Source of the DNA: Branchiostoma floridae
Taxonomy: Eukaryota; Chordata; Leptocardii; Amphioxiformes; Branchiostomatidae
NCBI RefSeq assembly: GCF_000003815.2
Contig: NC_049979.1
Coordinates: 35,066,600 to 35,130,599, forward strand
Direction: 5' to 3'
Length of the DNA: 64,000 nucleotides
The position numbers were made by a program, and so were the translations under genes. Position 1 is the stretch's first letter, and each line of letters starts with the position of its first letter. Under the pieces are notes generated by a model, which was given only the letters and a program-made list of their open reading frames with translations, searched no databases and was not told where the DNA came from. This document shows, one piece after another, positions 49,401-59,800 of the stretch.

Positions 49401-52400
49401 ATAATCAGCAGGGTTGAAACTATGATCACAAATTTTATATGCTATACATTGTAATGAGCTCTGTCAGTCACAGTGTTTGCAGTAATTGCAGGATACTGTA
49501 ACTGTAGTTTCAGCTGCATTACTTTATAGTATTACTTTTCTTGTTGCCATTACATTTCTAAAATTGGCAATTATCAGAACAATACCTGTAGATGAAAGTG
49601 AGAGCATCCACTAGGTTGCTGATAATAGGTAGTTGGTACATGGTAATGGAAAAAGTGAATAAGGCCTTATATGGGCTTGAGAAGGTATAAGTCATTCAGG
49701 GGCTAGACTATATGTTGCTTAAGCCTTAAGTTTCAAGCAACACTGTCTTGTTGTGGCATTGCATACATCATCAAGTATAGCATCACCATAACTATAACTT
49801 CTTGGAGAATCCTTATGCATTATTTTAAAACTGATATAGTAAAGAAAGATTTTTCTGTAGTAAGAGCATGTATTTCACTGCAAATGATAGTATTAGACAG
49901 TGCTTTTTCTAAAGAGGGACACAAGGGTGATGTGTCCCCATACCCTAACTGTGTGCGCCCTTACCTTGGAGAGGAGGTCCTTCGACAAGCATAAACTTTT
50001 GATCGACCAGGAATGCTACTAGGACTCGTGTGGCCGCGGTCTTCAACTATGACCTGTGTGACCCATGATTTTTCTTCCACAAAGCCTTGGAATTGTCCGT
50101 CTGACAGGTATTTTGCCCCTCAAAAAGCCTGAGAATTTACCTGTCTGAAAGTAATTTTGACCCTCAAAAAGCCTGTCTTTACCTGTCTGAAAGTAATTTT
50201 GCCCCTCAAAAAGCCTGAGAATTTACCTGTCTGAAAGTAATTTTGACCCTCAAAAAGCCTTAGAATTTACCTGTCTGAAAGTAATTTTGACCCTCAAAAA
50301 GCCTTAGAATTTACCTGTCTGACAGTAATTTTGACCCCCAGAAAGCCTTATAATTCACATGTCTGATAGTAATTTTGCCCCAAGAAAACTTTTAGAATAT
50401 ACCTGACAGTAATTTTGCCCCCAGAAAGCCCTGACATTTATGTGTCTGACAGTAATATGCCCCCCAGAAAGACTTTGAATTTACATGTCTGACAGTGATT
50501 TTGCCCCTTAGAATATACATGTGTCTGACAGTAATTTTGCCTCTCAAAAATCTAAGAACTTACTTGTCTGACAGTAATTTTCCCCCCAGAAAGTCTTAGA
50601 ATTTACCTGTCCGTCAGTAATTTTGCCCCTCAGAAACCCTTAGAATTTATGCGTCTGACAGTAATTATGCTCCTCAGAAAGCCATAGAATTTTAACTTTA
50701 AGTTAAAATTCTCTAAAACTCCACACAACAAAAAGGGAAACCACTCTTTCTACACCACCACCCCCCTGCTTGCAGCTTGGTCGCTCCACTCGTAGAAAGA
50801 GTCCTAGAAGTCAAAGAGATGTGTATAGTTACCCTGAGACCACATACGTACACCCAGATGGTCGTACCAGACAAAGATGCTATCTGCCCCCGTAGTATAC
50901 CAGCAGCTCGTAAAAATGACTCCAACAAAATTATGCCACGGGAGCCGGGAGGAATACAGATGTTATCATCCCTTCCTCCACAGGAAGTGCCTGCTATAGA
51001 TTTGCCATTTCCTGTCCAGAAGGATAGAAGGGATCATACAGATAACACTGTGCAATCTGATTGTCATGGCATCAGCAATTCTGTGGTCACTTCCTATGGT
51101 AATTTCATCATGTTGTAACCTATATATAATTGTACTTGTAGCAACTAAGTTGATTTTGCTGTACTGATTCTGTACAAATTCTTAGTATTATTCGATTCAA
51201 ACACGGAAACTTTTGAAAGCTTTTTGGGTTGGCAGAAAAACTGCCATAAAAGGTTAAATTAAGGTAACCTATAGGATTTCAATAGATAAAGAACTAGTCT
51301 TATATATTGTATGTTTTGTTGTGTTTTACATCATTCTTTACATATCGTATCATGATACAATTGTAAGATTAAAGGTTGCACAAATCCGATTTTGGTCCCT
51401 ATATTGTTTGCTCCATAATTGCCATGATAATGTAGATGGGGCCTTAGTTTTAAGCAACATTTATTACTTGTGTAGTCGAAGGTATCTGGTTTTTATTTGC
51501 TATTTGAATAAGATTGTCCTTCGAGGCTGCATGCTCTCAGATGTGCTGCCCTTTACCCTATACTGCCTGTGACAACATTGATAGGATTAAAAGAGATGCA
51601 TGTAATAGCCCAGATGATTGATTGGCACTTGTAACAAATCACAATGTAGCCTGGGCTTTAATTTCGATCCCCAAACAAGGAGAAATTACAGACTTTGTGT
51701 GAGGTAGTCACTGTAAATGTTGACATTTTTGCTCCCAAACCATTAGAAATTTCAGTGTGTGAGGTAGTCACTACAGTAAATATTGACATTTTCTTGACAT
51801 TTTCGCCACCAAACAAGTAGAAATTACAGACACTGTGTGAGGTAGTCACTGTAAATGTTGACATTTTCGCCACCAAACAAATAGACATTGCAGACAGTGT
51901 GTGAGGTAGTCACTGTAAATGTTGACATTTTCGCCACCAAACAAATAGACATTTCAGACAGTGTGTGAGGTAGTCACTGTAAATGTTGACATTTTGCTCC
52001 CAAACAAGTAGAAATTACAGACAGTATGTTGGGTAGTTACTGTAAATGTTGACAATTTTTCTCCCCAACAAGTTGAAATTACAGGCAGTGTGTGAGGTAG
52101 TCACTGTAAATGTTGACATTTTTGCTCCCAAACAATTAGAAATTACAGACAGTGTGTTAAGTAGTTACAAACTGTAAATGTTGACATTTTTGTTTGCTCC
52201 CAATGAAGTAGAAATTACAGACCATGTGTGAGGTAGATACTGTAAATGTTGACATTTTTTTGCTCTGGTAAACTAGTTTTCACTGTAACCTCTTCAAAGC
52301 AAAAATGCATGTTCTTTCCCCTATTCGCCAACCCTCTTGTTTCAAATGCATGTGCAAAACCACTGCAAACTTTCCATTTCTCCCTGGCACAAAATTAAAT

Positions 52401-53802
52401 CCCCCCAAACTTAAAGCCATCTACAATATCCGGTAACACGGAGATATACGCCGTTTTCCCCAAGTGGCCGTCTTCCCCGAAACGTTGGCATTCTGTAACT
52501 TCCTTTAGGAGAATGTCAACATTTTCTCACCGGTGCCGATTACAGCGGCATCTCTGACCTCTTTGCGGAACGACCATAAAAGCATTGTCCTTCGGGGAAT
52601 ATACACGGCTGTCAGGCGACAGACTTAATGGCAAATAGGTATTTCCAGAGCGTGCACAGGGGCTGATTGGTTCAGAATGGGGTGTCATGACAGCGCTATA
52701 GCATGGCTTGGCCGTTAATACCAGTAACCAGCTCATATATATACAAGTATACATGCAGCTAATGTTGCTATAATGGCAGACTGCTGATAGCTTGGGTTCC
52801 TTTTTGTACATGATTGGCATCCATACAGGAAATGTGAGTGATTCCCACTTTTCTAGAGAGGAAGGAGATATTATATCAAAAGCTTACCTTTAGAAGGAGG
52901 TCATGTGCGTGGACCCAGAAGAATAAGATGATACAAGTACGCACAGATAAGAAAATGGTCCATCTAATGGCCAGGTTGTGAATGGATGTCAAAGCAGTCA
53001 AGATTTCAGCACCAAGGTCAGGCTCAGTGTTGCTCTAAAGCGGGTGTCTCCCGCTGGACCGTGCCAAATTGCAGAAAAAGATTACACCAACTTTGCAAAA
53101 TTGTGCAGATTTTCCCTTGCGGTCATGCCGACGTGCCGTGCATCTGCGTATGAATCCCTGATAAGCCGGTTATTGGAAATCGTAGTGTTGCCACAAAATT
53201 AAAAACCAATGCACAATGATTGAAAATGCATCAAAAATAGATTTACTGTGATAGAAGGGATGTTCATTTCTGGTACAACCTACAGTTACCATATTTTCGG
53301 ATAATCAAATTTTGTCCGTTATGTGCCCGTTTACTTCATTTGTGCCCTTTTCTAAATTTACATATTTGAAAGCAACATTGTTACTTGTGCAGTAGAACTA
53401 GAAGATATATGAATTTTTAGTGCTTTTCAAATAAAATTGTCCTTTTGCTGCAGTGTTCCCTCAGATGTGCTGGCCTTTTTTTTACACTTCAAAACTTTAT
53501 GATTTCAGGTGACAAAATTGCACCAATTGGTGCTGATTTGTGCCATTTTTCACCAATTTGCATTAAATTGGCACAATCTGGCACAAAGAGGCTTGGGTCA
53601 GTGATATACCCACTTTATGTTTGTACATGTCAGACAATTGGCTTCTTCCCAGCACTGTCCAACTTGCCTCTAAGCAGGTAATGAGATTGATATGATTGGC
53701 AACCACACAGGGAATGTGATTGGTAGTTAGAAAATCTGATTAGAAGCTACATACTTTATGGAATCTATTTTTGATGTAGTACAAACATGTGGATGGATTG
53801 CT

Positions 53803-53855
<53 letters not shown>

Positions 53856-56800
53856 ATTCATAAATCAAAATAAATAAGTTACAAAAACAGTGAACCATCC
53901 ATCCACAAGTATGAAATAATAAAAATAATACATCCGATAAGTAAGAAATAATATAGTAACTTCAAGAGCATAACGTTCCCCATTTGCCCCGGTGTTTCAG
54001 CAGTTTTCCCCTCCTTGTTGCAATAGAATATTCAACTTTGTGGAAGAAATTAATATAATTTAGAAAAGAATGAAAGTTAACATGATTGGCCTTTCTACTT
54101 TTATAGATACACATTTTGGCAAGTACAATAACAAGATTGCCTATTTTGGGGGCGTCTGAATGCAAATTACCAAAAATAACATTAAAAGCATTGAGGTGAA
54201 GTTTTAACCCTGTCTTCTGTTGAAACCAATTTTGAATGTTTTGCCAAAAGGAAACTAAATTAGGACAATCCCAAAAGACATGTTGGTACGTTTCTTCTTC
54301 TGCGTGGCAAAAGGAACATAGTGGACTGTCTATACATTTCCAAATGTACAATAACCTATTTGTTGGTAAGAATTTATGTACAATTCTATATTGGAAAAAT
54401 CTTGTGGTTGGGTCTATTGTGCAGTGGATAATAGAAGTATAGACTTGTCTCCAGGGGATTGGGGTGTCAAAGAGGTACATGGATTGCTGTTCTTTCCTTT
54501 GGAGTTTTTAAAGGAGTGCTAATTTAAACTATAGATTTTAAATTTATTTTCCAATATATTATGTATGAATGAATACATAATCGCCTACTTTCTTCAGCAT
54601 TCCACTTGTGGTGAATTGTGTGATGTGTGTTTTGTAAAGTAATATAATACTCACTACCCCCATACAGATCCTACCCATCAATCCCTTGTAGGAAAGAAAT
54701 ATTTTTAGCATAACTGCTAGGAGATGAGCACACCAAGGTGAACAGTAGTTGAAAAGATATCAAAGAACACATCACAAAACAATTATTATATTTCTCGCCT
54801 CATGGGAAATTATTTTTGTAAACTAACTTTTGCCAGGCACAAAGTATTCAGGCATAAGCTGGGATTGCTTAGAGGGTACCTGCTGAGTTAAGAAGGATTT
54901 GAATACTTTTTGATGCATAAGGGAGTAGTGAATTATTTGTCATATATTGTGTACCGGGAGTAGTACATATATGCATTCTACATGCAATTATTATCTATTG
55001 GAAATTAACACCCTCTTCTGAACTTTATTGTACGTACTTTCTAATGTACAAATGAATATTTACAAACATAACTGAACATTTCAATACATGTAATTTCAGT
55101 GACAGTTTGTTACATTTTTTTGTAAATATGCAATGATAGATATACACGTACCACTTATACCCTCCAACTCCCTAGTTCATCATATGTCACGAGTCCACCA
55201 TTTCCCATCAAAACAAATCTATTGAAATTTTGAAAAAGCAATTAAATGCTATATAGCATGTTCAGAATGCACAGCAGGCTCCAGAACTGATTTCAACTAG
55301 GTCTATGGAGACCTACTGTAATATATGTTTCTCCTCTGTGTGAATCAATAGTGCCTTCTTTTGCATACAAATTGGGACAGATTCTATATCAGTATGTAAG
55401 AAGTGTTACAACACCTGCCTACTTTTATTCATCATTCAACTTTGGTTTCGCCTGCAAGGAAAAGCTTCTTATCCTCGTACTCGGTTTAAATGGCTCTAAA
55501 GCTCCTCATGGCTGTTAAGGAGCTTACGAATTGAGCGACTTGTCTCAATTGAAACAGTGTTCCTTGGGCTATCCTTTCTTTCACTGGAAAAAGAAAAAAA
55601 GATGACTCTTTGTTGTCGTTGAAATGCAATCCAAGTCTACATAGTCCATTCATTCTATTATCTATTTACGGGTCATTGAAGTTGTACAAAAAGGAAACGT
55701 GACGTCATGTAGGGAATGTTCTGCATTTGTCTGTAGATGTTGCCTTTCCTAAGACCGTAGACTGTATTGTATATGCTCTTGCTGTCAGGGACAATGTGGG
55801 CCACCTCCCTTGAGAGAACCAATTAGTCAAGCGATTTAGTCAAATGACCTGTCATAGACAATAGATAAGATACAGTTTTGGGTGACAAGTACTATTGTGA
55901 GCAAATCTGTGTTATACAAAATGTGCGTATATGTGTATGAGCCTTACTAAATTATGTGTTTCTGTCAATGATTAATTGCATTTAATCTTATGGTTCCAGA
56001 GGTGAGGGTACATATATCGTATAATGAAAACAAACAATGATTGTAAGAAAAGAAATGTTTCAAATATCTGCTTAGAATCTAAGGTATCTATTTGGTTTCA
56101 AAATGAAGATGTGTCAACCTAAAGAACCAATAGCCAAAAAATACAACAAAAGCTTTGCTGTCCACTCTTCTAAAGGGAAAGTAGGCATACCACCAGAAAG
56201 TAATCTTTCAAAGCAGGGCATGCATTTATCCAAGAAGAATAACTTTGGTACAAGTACATGTAAGTACAGATAACATAATGTCCGTTTCGTGAATAGATGT
56301 CAAAGCAGTCAATATTTCAGCACCAAGGTCAGACTCTGCCTGAGAACAGATTTGATTTGATTTATTAGGCTGTATGAAAAGATACACATTTGTACTCTTG
56401 CCTTTATACATGCCAGGTAATAGGCTTCTTTCTACATGTATTTTTACATACATAAAACTGGTCTCCTAAAAGGTTTTGTGGATGATATCATGATACAAAA
56501 ATGCACATTGTATGATCTTTGTCCACAGAGATTGTTGAAGTGTGATGGGAAAGTATGTTATTGTTTTTGTTGTAAATTTGGTAATGAAAGTTATAGGGCA
56601 TGGACAGAATACTACAGGCAATTAAGGATGAGACCCGATTACATACAGGAATGCTCAAAGATACTGAACCTCAAGTGTTGTGAGGTGGTAGAACAATGCT
56701 ACTTATCATAGAACTGAACATGGGGTGAGGCCGCATGGTGTAATGGCAACATGTTTAATCCAAAGCCCTGCAGTCCCTGGTTCAAATCCCATCATTTCAC

Positions 56801-59800
56801 CGATCTTGCCCTTGGGAAAAGCTCTTTAAATGACTTTCCTGAGGTGAAAATGAATAGCTATAAAATACAGTTAGGGATATTCCATGGACAGGACATTAGA
56901 TAAGGACTGAGTGTCCTATAATATCAACATGATGATTGTTGGCACCAATGTAAGAAAGACAGTAAGAACAGTATCAGGAGATATAGATAACAATACTTTT
57001 TTACTGAACCTTAAATTTGCATAGTTATTCGTGCATATCACCTAAGATTTGTACGAAGGTTTGACCAATTCTTAGGCACTCCTGGTTATTGTTGTAAAAG
57101 AAAAATAGCAGTCACATAAGGGTGACGACCTAAGATCTGACATCAGGCAACACATTGCAGCCAAGCTTTTGATAAGCCGGCACAACATCGTGTATCAGCT
57201 TGCACAGATGTCTCCAGGGTCTGATATATACGCACAGAACAACAGCTGGGAGTGCCTCATCTGTCATAGACCCGCTGATCTTGATATGCAAGCCCGGTCC
57301 AAAGGCGCTCACACTGAAGCTCGCTGTAATGTGTTTGACGTATTTACAGAGACATAACAGGAACTGGATGGTGGTACAAATAGGTGTTGAGAATATTTTT
57401 GGTTGATAACTTTTTTTTCTGGACATATCGCTGATCTTGATATGCAAGCCCGGTCCAAAGGCACTCACTGTAATGTGTTTGACGTATCTACTAAGACATA
57501 ACAGCAACTGGATGGTGGTACAAATAGGTGTTGAGAATGTTTTTGGTTGATAACTTTTTTTTCTGGACAATATTATCGCTGATCTTATATGCAAGCCCGG
57601 TCCAAAGGCACTCACACTGATGCTCGCTGTAATGTTTTTGACGTATCTACTAAGACATAACAGCAACTGGATGGTGGTACAAATAGGCATTAAGAATGTT
57701 TTTGGTTGATAACATAGCTTTTTTTTTCTGGACATATCGCTGATCTTGATATGCAAGCCTGGTCCAAAGGCGTTCACACTGTAGCTCACTGTAATGTGTT
57801 TGACGTATCTACTGAAACATTACAAGAACTGATTGGTGGTACAAATTGGTGTTGAGAATGTTTTTGGTTGATAACATAGCTTTTTTTCTAGACATGCATA
57901 ATGTACTTTGGAACAGTTACTTTACAATCATGCATTTGGGTGTCAGAGTTACCATACCAGATCCATGTGTTCAAATTTTTTTTCCCTGTTTTAAATCGTC
58001 AATAAGTGGAACTCATTGTCAACAAACACTGAAGGGTCATCCTCACTAGATAGCTTTAAACGATGCTTGATGCAACTATAGATGGTCAAAGGTTTGGCGT
58101 GACAGGTTGTGCAGTATAATGTAACTAGCTGATGCCTTGCCAGGTGCCTTCAAAGCTGATGTGTTACGCCTAAGGACAGTTGTACCCGCTATACAGATAC
58201 AGATACAGAAGCTGGTGTGTTATCTTTTAATTTTTTATGCAGAAGTACAGCTATACCGGCTGTATGATACCAGACAGACGTGCCACGACCCTTTGTAGAG
58301 AAGTAATTAGCGGTCATTCCAGGCAATATGAATGAAACATTGTTAGGTTGACATGATCTTGATGTGCCCCAACATATTGATTACATACCACAAGTATGAC
58401 AAAATCCATATAATTGTGATTCGGCCGTGTCCGTTTTGACCCAAACTGTCTACCACCAGACACGCATATGACCCAAGCTTTATTCTCTTTTATTCAAGAG
58501 ACTTGTGTAATATCTGAAGCAACTCTCAATGGACAAGGACCATTGCATTTGCCAACATTCATTTTGCAGTCTTTTATCTTGTGACGCTGCGTGCATATTA
58601 AGATATATGTTTATGGGTTTTTTTAGAACTATTCCATTATGGATTTATGTGGGCGTCAATCATGTAATCTGTGTCTTTGTTAATTTTTTTCCGTTATGAC
58701 CTCAATGAAAAGTGGCCAGTAGGCTAATTTGAGTTTTTCTATGATTACACAAAGGCTGATTAAAAACAAAGAAAACTGCACCCACGTGTACAGTATGTAC
58801 CCCTCCATAGAGATGGCTTATAATTCATGGCTCAAAATACTTTTTCTGCCTCGTGTAACATTGAAAATTACCTGCACCAGACAAATTTTACTTGCACCAC
58901 TCTAAATTTAGGAAGTAGGGATCATACTAATATTGTTCAGGAACCATTGCTATTTTTTCTTTTAGACTCTATAGGTGGTAACAGTCAATGCAGCTAATAA
59001 CTAATATACACTAACATCATAGGACATTTATGCATAAAACCAAGTACTCGGACCAGTGCAGGTAGACACCAGAAATACCTGCACTTGCAGGTAGACACCA
59101 GAAATACCTGCACTTGCAGGTAGACACCAGAAATACCTGCACTTGCAGGTAGACACCAGAAATACCTGCACTTGCAGGTAGACACCAGAAATACCTGCAC
59201 TTGCAGGTAGACACCAGAAATACCTGCACTTGCAGGTAGACACCAGAAATACCTGCACTTGCAGGTAGACACCAGAAATACCTGCACTGATCCAATTTTA
59301 CCTGCACAATAATCCTGAGAAACAAAGAAAACTGCCCCCACATGTACAGTATGCCCCCACAGTAGAGATGGCTGATAATAATGTCTTCATGCATGACTGA
59401 GAAGCTCCTGCCAGCTGAGGTCCCTGACCTTGGGGCAAGGTGTGCCTGGGGCGGCAGCCGATATGGGGCCTCTGATATATGGGGGGGCAAGGAACGGCAG
59501 ATATCGGGCAGTGCCTTGTACCACGCCTGGAGCTTTATCATCGTTGGTTATACTTTTTGTTTTGCAGGCCTTTGGATTCAGTGATGAAATGAATCAAGTT
59601 TTATTCTTTACAAAGTTGGAGACTGAACCTTTTCAGTTGTTAATCTTCCAGTTGTTTTGCTTGTCAATCTAACATTGATGATAGAATACTTTTAGGCAGG
59701 CTTGTTTTTAAGGGGAAACTCCCTCAGCTAGTGTAATATATAGAATATAGGCCCCTGTATCAGGTAAACCTCACTACTATGACACATATGGGGGACAAGA

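Noticed and set aside
50777..51118. 113-codon frame after the 44-bp array
   Set aside because: No family resemblance, and its start lies in MITE-derived sequence.
56436..56711. 91-codon Cys-rich frame
   Set aside because: Could be a short exon-like stretch, but there is no known motif, no signal peptide and it overlaps a repeat fragment.
59056..59286. CRISPR-like look of regular 29-bp repeats
   Set aside because: Units are contiguous, with no spacers, in an animal genome.
59017..59541. Long antisense frames with a Cys/Trp-rich 29-residue repeat
   Set aside because: A 29-bp unit without stops is open in several frames by arithmetic alone; three overlapping frames give the same peptide cycle.
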